From an uncultured Acetobacteraceae bacterium (GTDB lineage: Bacteria > Pseudomonadota > Alphaproteobacteria > Acetobacterales > Acetobacteraceae), in NCBI GenBank assembly GCA_937930165.1, contig CALGVL010000380.1:1-17255 (forward strand): DNA of 17,255 nt. Reading direction: 5' to 3'. This document shows, piece after piece, positions 8,541-15,184 of the stretch (position 1 is its first letter; every line of letters begins with the position of its first letter). Under the pieces are notes generated by a model. The model had not been told where the DNA came from and ran no database searches. It saw nothing but the letters and a program-made list of their open reading frames with translations. Position numbers and translations under genes: made by a program.

Positions 8541-10748
8541 TCAGCCCGCCCGGGCCTGGCTGCGCCGTGCGGTCCGGGCCATGAGCTGGCGGATGGCCGC
8601 ATCCCAGCGCAGGTGATGCAGGCGGCGGTTGTAGTTGGAGGCGAGCGTCCGGGCATAGCCGGCATGCTCGCGGATCGACTGACGCTCGAAGTGGTAGAGC
8701 TCGGCCTGCGGGACATAGGCGATCTCGCCCCCCTCGGCGCGCAGCTTCAGGCAGAGATCCGAGTCCTCGTAATCCCCGATCACATAGTCGGTGCAGAGCC
8801 CGCCCACCGCCTCGAAGGCGTCGCGCCGGACGCAGAAGGCTGCGCCGGTGATGCCCGGCACCTTCCGCATCTCCTGCGCCGGGGGATGATGCCGCGGATA
8901 GCCCTTATAGTAATGGTTGTTGAACCATTCCCCGCCGGGGCCCGGTTCAAAGAACAGCCCGGCATGCTGCAGCGAGCCGTCCTCGAAGAGCAGCTTCGGG
9001 CCGGTGGCGACCAGCCGCTTCCGGCGCGCCCCGCCGGTGAGGGGGGCGAGCAGCGGCGGCAGCCAGCCGCGCCCAGCCGGCACCACATCCGAGTTTAGCA
9101 GCAGCAGCACCGGCGCCCGGGCTTCCGCCGCGCCGGCATTGCAGGCGCTGGCATAGCCGTAATTGCCGGCCTGTACGACCAGGACCAGCGGCAGGCGGTA
9201 GATGGCGTGCAGCCCGCGCAGCAGGTGCTCGGTTTCCTCGCGCTGCTCCGGCGAATCCAGCACGAGGATCAGCTCCGCCTCGCGCAGCGCGGGATCGCGC
9301 GCGAAGGCCGCCAACTGGTGCCGCAGGAAGCGGAGGTTGCGGTAGAGCGGCACGATCAGAGAGACGGCCGGATGCGGCACTCCCTGGCCGAGCCGCACTA
9401 CCTCCGGCGTGCCGCGTTCCTCCATCACCGTGCGGTGCAGCCGTTCTACCGCCGGGGCGATGCAGCGCGCCATCATCTCCGGCGTGACATGCGCGGGCGC
9501 GATGGCGCCGAGCACCGCGTCGCGGGCGCATTGCGCATGGGTGATCCCCGGTGGGGCGGTGAGGTCAATGGTATCGCCCGTAGTGAGTTCCAGCCGCAGC
9601 GTCCATTGCGCCACCGGGCGGGTGGCGGCATCGGGCAGATGCAGGGCGAAGCCAGGCCTTATCCCGATGCCGCCATGCGGCGCATTGGCGTATTTCTTGG
9701 CTAAGTCCGGCCTCGGGAAGCGGCTCAGCTCCTCCGGCGCGAGCTGGCGCTCCCCATAGGGACTGCGCAGCGAGAGCTTGGCGATGAGCTGCAGCGGATC
9801 GCGGATCCAGCCCCGCAGGAAGACGCCCCCGGCATGGTCGGACAGGGCCATTTCCAGGGCGGCGCCGAAGGGCCGCTCGGGGGCCGCATAGTGGTACGGC
9901 TGCTCGGCCGGAGCCAGGAGTTGCAGGTCGCGCAGCAGCCGGCGTGCGGTCGCGTCTACCGGCGCGCGCCGGGCCAGTTCCGCCAGTCCGCTGCGGTAGA
10001 GGGCGAGGCTGCGGGCATCCTTCCGCCGGCCGAGTTCGCCGAGCGTGGGCAGCCGGCCCTCGGCCGGGGCCAAGTGAATGGGGCCGTCGCCTTCGGTCGG
10101 CAGCAGATAGCCGCCCTGAAAGGACCGGGCCTGCAGAATCACCGAGCTGCCGTTCACGGAAAGGCGGCGCAGGTTCCGGCGGCTCAGGGCGTAATGGACG
10201 CTATTCCCTGCCTGGATCCCGCCGGGCAGGGCCCACATGACCAGGTCATGGCCGCAGAGCGCGACGGGCTGGGCGGTCCGGTCCGGCACGCGCAGGGATT
10301 CGGCCATGCGGCAGCAGGTTTCGGCGAGGCCGCTGTCCTCGCTCTGCCGCAGGATGCCGGTGGCCTTGGCGGCAATGAAGCGGAGCAGGGCAAGCATGGC
10401 GGCCGGATCGTCGGTGCCGGGCAGCGCGGGGAGGTCGGCCAGGCCGATGATCCGGGCCGAGCCCGCGGGGCCTCGCGCATCGCTGAGATGCAGCACCATG
10501 CCCGGCGCAAGGGCCGGCTGCGTCCTGGCCAGGAGAAGGAGCAGCGGCCCCCGGGGACGCGGCAGCCGGTGCCAGGACAAGGGCGGCCGGACTGGTCCTG
10601 CGCCGGAATCGATAGCAATGGTGGCGGGCTCCAGTTCCGCGAGCGCATCGTCGAAGCCCAGCAGCACGACGCCGTCCGACAGGGCGACGGCCCTTACAGA
10701 AACAGAGACGGCGGCATCCTGGGATGCCGCCGGCAGCTTCTCGAGCAT
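8541..10748 (-). CDS. Glycosyltransferase, GT2 family, with a ~450-residue N-terminal extension
   Basis: This protein is 735 aa; the GT-A catalytic domain occupies only about residues 455-735. It begins with AVSLIVPLYRNLRFL, has the metal-binding position as LLLNSDVV (about residue 551), an acceptor-side GAAFCVRRDAFEAVGG and a catalytic-base region DYEDSDLCLKL (about residue 660), all typical of inverting rhamnosyl/galactosyl-type GT2 enzymes. The N-terminal 450 residues match no family I can name. Within them, residues about 308-375 carry FLRGWIRDP, FPRPDLAKK and GFALHLP, resembling the accessory module of the 245-aa membrane protein in this operon. There is no signal peptide or membrane helix, so it is probably cytoplasmic. 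The ATG is 70 bases downstream of the RTX stop, behind a weak hairpin, with no clear Shine-Dalgarno sequence. Confidence 0.88.
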   Translation of the reverse strand: MLEKLPAASQDAAVSVSVRAVALSDGVVLLGFDDALAELEPATIAIDSGAGPVRPPLSWHRLPRPRGPLLLLLARTQPALAPGMVLHLSDARGPAGSARIIGLADLPALPGTDDPAAMLALLRFIAAKATGILRQSEDSGLAETCCRMAESLRVPDRTAQPVALCGHDLVMWALPGGIQAGNSVHYALSRRNLRRLSVNGSSVILQARSFQGGYLLPTEGDGPIHLAPAEGRLPTLGELGRRKDARSLALYRSGLAELARRAPVDATARRLLRDLQLLAPAEQPYHYAAPERPFGAALEMALSDHAGGVFLRGWIRDPLQLIAKLSLRSPYGERQLAPEELSRFPRPDLAKKYANAPHGGIGIRPGFALHLPDAATRPVAQWTLRLELTTGDTIDLTAPPGITHAQCARDAVLGAIAPAHVTPEMMARCIAPAVERLHRTVMEERGTPEVVRLGQGVPHPAVSLIVPLYRNLRFLRHQLAAFARDPALREAELILVLDSPEQREETEHLLRGLHAIYRLPLVLVVQAGNYGYASACNAGAAEARAPVLLLLNSDVVPAGRGWLPPLLAPLTGGARRKRLVATGPKLLFEDGSLQHAGLFFEPGPGGEWFNNHYYKGYPRHHPPAQEMRKVPGITGAAFCVRRDAFEAVGGLCTDYVIGDYEDSDLCLKLRAEGGEIAYVPQAELYHFERQSIREHAGYARTLASNYNRRLHHLRWDAAIRQLMARTARRSQARAG

Positions 10749-10792
10749 GTTCAGGACCAGCTATCCCTGCCGTTGCCCGAAGGGGTAAGAGG

Positions 10793-10808
10793 AAACCCTT
10801 TAGGGTTT
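10793..10808 (-). terminator. Small hairpin between the RTX gene and the glycosyltransferase/export genes
   Basis: AAACCC (10793-10798) and GGGTTT (10803-10808) form a 6-7 bp stem 10 bases past the RTX stop. On the transcribed strand it is followed by CCTCTTACC, a poor U-tract. It could be a weak terminator or mRNA 3' stabiliser that keeps substrate expression above that of the transporter. A leaky terminator between hlyA and hlyB plays that role in Escherichia coli. Function here is unproven. Confidence 0.35.
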
Positions 10809-10818
10809 ATTAACCACG

Positions 10819-11649
10819 CTATTCATGGATTTTTACCCAGGACGAGAGGTTGTTCAGGAAATCGTCCTTGTCCACGCCCTGGAGCGTGATGCTGTTCTCG
10901 CCGATGGTGATCTTGGTGTACTTCACGCCACCGGGGCCAACCCCGCCTTCCACGAAGTTGGCGACCTGCTCGGCGGTGTGAATGTTGGAACCGTTCAGAT
11001 TTGCCTTGAGCCAGATCTGGTCGTTCCTGCTGAAATCCATGATCACGTCATGGCCGAAATTGCTGTCGAAGAAGAAGGCGTCGCCGCCGGAGCCGCCGGT
11101 CAGCACGTCATCGCCCTCCCCGCCGATCAGCGTATCGGCGCCGCTGCCGCCCAAGAGGATGTCATTGCCGCCACGACCCTCCAGCCAGTCGTCGCCGCTG
11201 CCGCCGGAGAGGGTGTCTTGTCCGTTCTGGCCAACCAGCGTGTCGGCGCCACCCCCGCCGCTGAGGAAATGGTCCCCGCCCTTGCTTTCGACCACGTCCG
11301 AACCGTTGCCGCCGAACAGCTCACTGCTGCCAGGGCCGGCAGTGAGAATGTCCTCGCCCGCACCGCCGACAACGGTGTTGTTCCCGCCCCCGGCATCGAT
11401 CGAGTCATTGCCGGCGCCGCCATGGATGGAGTCATTGTTGGAGCCGGTCTGGATGAAATCGTCGCCGGAGCCCGTGCGGATCTCAGCATCGCCGGCGCTG
11501 TCCTCCACCAAGACTTCGCTTTCGCCTGACGCACCCGAGCGGTCCAGGAAATTTGTCTCGTCGAGATGGAAGTAGCCGGGCTGGTCGGGAGCGATGTCGT
11601 CGAGCCCGACCTCGGAGTCGCCACCAATCACCGACGCGTAATCAGGCAT
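10819..11649 (-). CDS. Small RTX (hemolysin-type calcium-binding) protein, probable type I secretion substrate
   Basis: The protein is 276 aa and acidic, with no signal peptide. Residues 1-55 are a unique acidic leader. Residues about 57-190 are nonapeptide RTX repeats of the GGxGxDxLx type (HGGAGNDSI, GGSGDDWLE, GGRGNDILL-like, GGEGDDVLT), which form a Ca2+-binding parallel beta-roll outside the cell. Residues 191-276 are a repeat-free C-terminal part (FGHDVIMDF, ITLQGVDKDDFL) expected to hold the uncleaved secretion signal. There is no protease, lipase or toxin domain, so it is probably a structural, adhesive or matrix protein. The ATG at 11647-11649 was preferred over the in-frame GTG at 11658 because GAGGTG sits 6 bases before the ATG. 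It is the first gene of the - strand run and so the natural cargo of the ABC/MFP exporter encoded below it. Confidence 0.88.
   Translation of the reverse strand: MPDYASVIGGDSEVGLDDIAPDQPGYFHLDETNFLDRSGASGESEVLVEDSAGDAEIRTGSGDDFIQTGSNNDSIHGGAGNDSIDAGGGNNTVVGGAGEDILTAGPGSSELFGGNGSDVVESKGGDHFLSGGGGADTLVGQNGQDTLSGGSGDDWLEGRGGNDILLGGSGADTLIGGEGDDVLTGGSGGDAFFFDSNFGHDVIMDFSRNDQIWLKANLNGSNIHTAEQVANFVEGGVGPGGVKYTKITIGENSITLQGVDKDDFLNNLSSWVKIHE
11080..11481 (-). repeat. RTX nonapeptide repeat array in the first RTX gene
   Basis: Roughly a dozen degenerate nine-residue units appear as 27-bp periodic DNA rich in GGC/GGT-Gly and GAC/GAT-Asp codons. Several units are imperfect (GGGNNTVV, GPGSSELF, SKGGDHFL), so the central part probably binds calcium less well than the distal run at residues 143-190. 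Confidence 0.8.
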
Positions 11650-11655
11650 GGCCTG

Positions 11656-11661
11656 CACCTC
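11656..11661 (-). promoter_or_regulatory. Shine-Dalgarno site of the first RTX gene
   Basis: GAGGTG on the - strand lies 6 bases before ATG 11647-11649. It overlaps the GTG that would otherwise be a slightly longer start, and so favours the ATG. Confidence 0.6.
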
Positions 11662-12061
11662 AGGAGCGGGTCAGCGCCAGACCGGCGCCTTGGTACGCTG
11701 GTGCTTTAATCAAAGGTTGCTAAATGGTCAAGATAAGCGCCCACTTGGCGACAAACCTTTACAAATTTGGGAAGCCGATCTTACCGCCTTCAACCAACGG
11801 GGGAGAGCGACTTGCAGGGGGCTTCTGGTTCGGTGCGGCTGGCGAAGGCCTGCCCCGCAACCGCCCAGCGGAGGGGGGTGGTGCCTTGAGCTTCTGGGGT
11901 CAGGGGGCGTCGGGTTTCGTCAAGAGACTGACAACCAGTGGTACAAATTAAGACAGCCCGGCTTCTTCACTTGCAGTTGTGAATGCCATACTAACCGGCC
12001 TTGCGGGGGAGTAACAGCCAGGCCGTTTCGGCCTGCGTCGCGTCCGCCATGCTCAGTGTTT
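11662..12061. other. Divergent control region between the two RTX genes
   Basis: About 400 bases without a convincing gene. The first 130 bases are clearly AT-richer than the rest of the window and hold the candidate operon promoter, an AAAGGTT/AACCTTT inverted repeat and the palindrome CAAATTTG (11762-11769). The octamer TACAAATT occurs twice (11760-11767 and 11942-11949). For the + strand RTX gene, CATACT (11987-11992) is a possible -10 without a good -35. The middle, 11800-11930, is G-rich and shows nothing I can name. A 75-codon open frame at 11724-11951 (+) has codon use unlike the real genes here and is not called. Confidence 0.5.
11703..11731 (-). promoter_or_regulatory. Candidate sigma-70-type promoter for the RTX/secretion operon
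   Basis: On the - strand, TTGACC (11726-11731) and TAAAGC (11703-11708) are separated by exactly 17 bases, upstream of the first RTX gene. The -35 is good and the -10 is weak. The predicted 5' leader is about 45-50 bases. It lies inside an AT-richer pocket that also holds an inverted repeat, AAAGGTT (11712-11718) / AACCTTT (11754-11760). Confidence 0.3.
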
Positions 12062-12066
12062 GGAGG
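12062..12066 (+). promoter_or_regulatory. Shine-Dalgarno site of the second RTX gene
   Basis: GGAGG lies 8 bases before ATG 12075-12077. This fixes the start at MSVIVGTEG rather than at the upstream in-frame alternative start at 12060, which would place this GGAGG inside the coding sequence. Confidence 0.75.
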
Positions 12067-12074
12067 CACCGCCC

Positions 12075-12935
12075 ATGTCCGTCATCGTAGGTACCGAAGG
12101 CCCCGATTTCCTTCCGGGCACTTCCGGTGACGACAGCATGCTGGGCCTGGGCGGCGACGATACGCTGGCCCCTGGTGGTGGGCGTGACACGCTGGACGGC
12201 GGCGCCGGCTTCGACCTGGCCGACTACCGCGACGCGGCCGATGATCTGGCGGTGGACCTGGCTGCCGGGCGGGAGCTCAACAGCGACAGCGAGCTGCGCG
12301 ACATCGAGGGGGTGCTCGGCGGGGCCGGCGACGACCTGATCCGGGGCGATGCCGGGGCCAACTGGCTGCACGGCGGCGCGGGCGACGACTGGCTGGAGGG
12401 CGGCGCCGGGAACGACACGCTGCTTGCCGGGGCGGGCTACGACCAGCTGGATGGCGGCGCCGGCGAGGACCTGGCCGACTACACCGACTTTGCCGGGCGG
12501 ATCGAGGTCAACCTGGCGGCCGGGCTGGCCTACGGCTTCGATGCGGGCGGGGCGGAGATCAAGGTCGACCAGCTGACCGCGATCGAGCATGTCAGCGGCG
12601 GCGCCGGAAACGACACGCTGATCGGCGATGCCGGCGCCAACTGGCTGTATGGCGAGGCAGGCAATGACACGCTGGAGGGCGGCGGCGGAGCCGACACGCT
12701 GATAGGCGGTGCCGGGGCCGACACCTTCATTTTCAGGACCGACTACGGTGTCACGGTGATCCAGGACTACGAGGCCGGCACGGACACTTTCCTGCTGCAC
12801 GGCTTCGATACCTTCGATGTTTACCTTGCCGGCACCGGCACCGATACTTTCATCGATTTCGGCAATGGCGATGGCCTCTACCTCGTCGGTATCCTGCTTG
12901 AGGACATAGTCTACTCCGATTTCATCTTCAGCTGA
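12075..12935 (+). CDS. Small RTX calcium-binding protein with internal duplication, second probable type I secretion substrate
   Basis: The protein is 286 aa and very acidic, with no signal peptide. Almost the whole chain is RTX material, beginning at residue 6 (GTEGPDFLPGTSGDDSM). Two related blocks alternate strict RTX repeats with a non-repeat insert of the type DLADYxD..(I/L)xVxLAAG (residues 41-110 and 126-203). The C-terminus (residues 215-286) is repeat-free and ends in SDFIFS; a terminal Asp plus hydrophobic residues is the kind of tail recognised by PrtD-type ABC exporters. No catalytic domain is visible. It is transcribed away from the secretion operon but shares its control region, so it is a candidate second cargo of the same exporter. 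It is only loosely similar to the first RTX protein outside the repeats. Confidence 0.87.
   Translation: MSVIVGTEGPDFLPGTSGDDSMLGLGGDDTLAPGGGRDTLDGGAGFDLADYRDAADDLAVDLAAGRELNSDSELRDIEGVLGGAGDDLIRGDAGANWLHGGAGDDWLEGGAGNDTLLAGAGYDQLDGGAGEDLADYTDFAGRIEVNLAAGLAYGFDAGGAEIKVDQLTAIEHVSGGAGNDTLIGDAGANWLYGEAGNDTLEGGGGADTLIGGAGADTFIFRTDYGVTVIQDYEAGTDTFLLHGFDTFDVYLAGTGTDTFIDFGNGDGLYLVGILLEDIVYSDFIFS
12195..12683 (+). repeat. Internal duplication in the second RTX gene
   Basis: The block beginning DGGAGFDLADY (residue 41) is repeated as DGGAGEDLADY (residue 126). GDAGANWLHG (residue 91) is repeated as GDAGANWLYG (residue 184). Spacing between equivalent points is 85 residues at the front and 93 at the back, so the second copy carries about eight extra residues (around AYGFDAGGAEIK). 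DNA identity is visible in the GATGCCGG.GCCAACTGGCTG segment of both copies. Confidence 0.8.
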
Positions 12936-13217
12936 GGCCGTGGCCGGCGGGGTGGATTTTCAGGTCATCGCGCGGGCCTGGAACCTTCCTCCTCAGCCCT
13001 GCCGTGACACTCCTCGGGATCGGCCCTCAGCTCCCACACCCAGGCACGGCAACTCGCCGGACTTGGCACACTCGGCAAGGGGCCTTCGTGCCAAACCGGT
13101 CATGCAGGCGCCGGGGCGTGCCGTTGAGCCGCCAGCGGTGGAGATGGGCGAATGCCGTCGGTAAGGCTGGGCTTGCGGGCAGCCCGGTGACCGTGGCGGA
13201 CTGGCCTGCCCTGCGGG
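12936..13217. other. Intergenic stretch between convergent RTX and methyltransferase genes
   Basis: 282 bases without a supportable gene. I see no clear hairpin followed by a T-run, no repeat and no RNA gene. Short open frames here lack ribosome sites and recognisable protein sequence. Confidence 0.5.
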
Positions 13218-13982
13218 TCAGGGGCTCGCCTGCGCGGGCTCGCTGGGCAGCGGCTTGCGCAGAATGCAGGCGGACTGCCCCAGTGCATAGGTGCCTGGCG
13301 GCACCGCCTCCGTGGCGGTCTCGGCATCAACCAGGATGGACGGCACGGCGCCATCCTGGAAGGCGACCAGCTCGAAGCCCAGCCGTTCCGCCCAGAGGGT
13401 CAGGTCGGCGCGATGCATGAACACGTTGAGGTGGCCGGCGATGTAGCGCTTCCGGACCCAGTCAATATTGGCTTCGAAGACCGGCCAGGCGCCTTGCAGC
13501 CCGTATTCCAGGAAGGAGAACACTACCTTCCCGCCCGGACGCAGCGCCCGGTGCGCCTCCTGCAGATAGACATAGGATTCCTCGTGCAGCAGGTGCGTGA
13601 AGACCGAGAAGAAGGCGACGAAATCGGCTTCAGCATCCGGTACGGGCAGATGGACGGCATCGACCAGCTCGAACCGGAAATCCGGACGGCCGGTCTTGCG
13701 GCGTGCATAGTCCAGCAGCTGCGGCACCACATCCGTCCCGACATAACGCAGGCCCGGATAACGGCTGAGCTGCCGGGCAAGCCGGCCGGAGCCGCAGCCG
13801 ACATCGACCACGCTCGACTCCGGCCGCAGCCCCTGGGCTCGCAGCAGCGCATGTTCCAGCACGCCGAAATACTCGTAATTGCCGCCCACCGCGCGGGAGA
13901 CGGCCTCGTCCTCGGGGAATAGCTTGAGGAGCCCGCTGACCATCTGCGGATAGCTCTGCAGGTAGCGGAGTTGACTACTCAT
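13218..13982 (-). CDS. Class I SAM-dependent methyltransferase
   Basis: The protein is 254 aa. The SAM-binding motif I is VVDVGCGSGR (about residues 58-67), followed by the motif II acid region (YVGTDVVPQLLDYARR), motif III FELVDAVHLPVPDAEADFV and the post-motif LRPGGKVVFSFLEYG. This is the general small-molecule or sugar methyltransferase fold. The substrate cannot be deduced. It starts 36 bases after the stop of the UDP-glucuronate epimerase gene on the same strand, so the two are probably one transcript. A nucleotide-sugar, glycan or O-antigen methylation role is reasonable but unproven. The start ATG 13980-13982 has only a weak GGAG about 12 bases upstream. Confidence 0.85.
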   Translation of the reverse strand: MSSQLRYLQSYPQMVSGLLKLFPEDEAVSRAVGGNYEYFGVLEHALLRAQGLRPESSVVDVGCGSGRLARQLSRYPGLRYVGTDVVPQLLDYARRKTGRPDFRFELVDAVHLPVPDAEADFVAFFSVFTHLLHEESYVYLQEAHRALRPGGKVVFSFLEYGLQGAWPVFEANIDWVRKRYIAGHLNVFMHRADLTLWAERLGFELVAFQDGAVPSILVDAETATEAVPPGTYALGQSACILRKPLPSEPAQASP

Positions 13983-14018
13983 GTATACTCTTGCTCCAGG
14001 CGCACCGGCGGGCGGCCC

Positions 14019-15020
14019 TCAGATCCCGTAATAGTCCCGGAACCAGGCGACGAAGGCGGCAATTCCGGTCGCCACATCCGTTCCCGGGCGATAGCCGGTC
14101 AGGGCATGCAGCAGGGTGGTGTCGGACCAGGTCTTCACCACCTCGCCGGGCTGCATGTCCACCAACCTGCGCTGCGCCGCGCGGCCGGTGGCTCGCTCGA
14201 TCGCCGCGATGAAGTCGAGGAGCGGCACCGGCTGCGCATTGCCGATATTCACCACCCGGAAGGGGGCGACTGGGCTGACCGAATCGCAGTCGGTCACCTT
14301 GCGCCCGGCTTCCGGCACCGCGCCGATCAGCCGAGTGATCGCCTCCACCAGGTCGTCCACATAGGTGAAGTCCCGCTCCATCCGGCCATGGTTGTGGATG
14401 TTGATCGGCTGGCCGCGCAGGATGGCATCGGTGAATTTGAAGAAGGCCATGTCCGGCCGGCCCCACGGCCCGTAGACCGTGAAGAAGCGGAACATCGTTA
14501 TTGGCTGGCGCCAGAGATGCGCGTAGCAATGACCGAGATGCTCCGTCGCCAGCTTGCTCGCCGCATAGATGTTGAGCGGCGTGGCAGCGGCATCCGTCTC
14601 CCGGAAGGGCATCGCCGTGTTCGCGCCATAGGCGGAACTGGTGGAGGCCATCAGCAGATGGCGTACCGGCCTTTCGCGGCAGGCCTCCAGCAGCGCATAG
14701 GTGCCGAGGAAATTGTTGTGGACGTAGCTTTCCGGGTGTTCGAGCGCGTAGCGGACGCCGGCCTGGGCGGCGAGGTGCACCACCACATCCGGCGCCTCCG
14801 CCGCCATCACCTGCCGCAGCGCCGCGGCATCGGCAAGGTCCAGGATGTGCGGACGGAACCGCGCATCCTGGCTCAGGATGGCGTGACGGGCCTCCTTCAG
14901 CCGCACATCATAATAGGGGATCATGGCGTCAATGCCGGCCACCGCATGCCCATCCGCCAGCAGCCGCCGGCTGAGATGGAAGCCGATGAATCCGGCGCTG
15001 CCGGTGACCAGAAATTTCAT
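14019..15020 (-). CDS. lpsL: UDP-glucuronate 4-epimerase (NAD-dependent extended SDR)
   Basis: The enzyme interconverts UDP-glucuronate and UDP-galacturonate in the cytoplasm, feeding LPS and capsule synthesis. The protein is 333 aa, the normal length. The Rossmann motif is GSAGFIG (residues 7-13). The catalytic triad is Ser in STSSAYG (about 126-130) with Tyr152 and Lys156 in YAASK. Subfamily marks are IPYYDVRLKEAR near residues 34-45, HLAAQAGVRYALEHPESY, and FRFFTVYGPWGRPDMA, all typical of LpsL/CapI enzymes rather than GalE. A related activity on UDP-GlcNAcA cannot be excluded, given the WbpA-like dehydrogenase next door. That gene is divergent and shares the 164-base upstream region. Confidence 0.9.
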   Translation of the reverse strand: MKFLVTGSAGFIGFHLSRRLLADGHAVAGIDAMIPYYDVRLKEARHAILSQDARFRPHILDLADAAALRQVMAAEAPDVVVHLAAQAGVRYALEHPESYVHNNFLGTYALLEACRERPVRHLLMASTSSAYGANTAMPFRETDAAATPLNIYAASKLATEHLGHCYAHLWRQPITMFRFFTVYGPWGRPDMAFFKFTDAILRGQPINIHNHGRMERDFTYVDDLVEAITRLIGAVPEAGRKVTDCDSVSPVAPFRVVNIGNAQPVPLLDFIAAIERATGRAAQRRLVDMQPGEVVKTWSDTTLLHALTGYRPGTDVATGIAAFVAWFRDYYGI

Positions 15021-15184
15021 CGTCCGGCTGTCCGGAATGCGGCCTTTGATCTCAGCCTCTTAATGCCGTGTTGCTCCTCTGTCCATAGTGGGAACGGCTA
15101 GCGTAGACGCGCAAAGCGTGAGATTTGGTGAGATTATTCTATCCTAGGTTGACCAGGCCTGAACGTCAGCGCAATCATTTTGCC
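15021..15184. promoter_or_regulatory. Divergent promoter region between epimerase and nucleotide-sugar dehydrogenase genes
   Basis: This is AT-richer than its surroundings. GTGAGATT occurs twice exactly 10 bases apart (15118-15125 and 15128-15135), one helical turn, as in a tandem operator. For the - strand gene, TAGAAT (- strand of 15136-15141) is a good -10 with only a poor -35. For the + strand gene, TTGACC (15149-15154) and AATCAT (15173-15178) with 18-base spacing would start transcription at about the ATG 15185, a possible leaderless mRNA. All of these are by eye. Confidence 0.35.

Noticed and set aside
2056..9098. Very long open frames on the + strand opposite the secretion operon (for example 2056-3645, 4774-6711 and 6537-9098)
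   Set aside because: They mirror well-recognised - strand genes. Their translations are low-complexity Arg/Gly/Pro/His-rich sequences with no family features, as expected for antisense frames in high-GC DNA.
11724..11951. A 75-codon open frame on the + strand in the divergent RTX control region
   Set aside because: Its third-position base use is much less GC-biased than that of the real genes, there is no convincing ribosome site, and the protein is unrecognised. A small gene cannot be fully excluded.
11648..12130. A 160-codon + strand frame running into the second RTX gene
   Set aside because: It overlaps the well-supported RTX start in another frame and begins inside the opposite RTX gene. 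Its composition is non-coding in character.
11080..12683. The periodic glycine/aspartate-codon DNA as a possible CRISPR or DNA-level satellite array
   Set aside because: The 27-bp periodicity is explained by RTX nonapeptides; units are degenerate at DNA level and there are no spacers.
12936..13217. A possible small RNA or insertion-sequence remnant downstream of the second RTX gene
   Set aside because: No terminal inverted repeats, target duplications, tRNA-like folding or transposase fragments could be seen.
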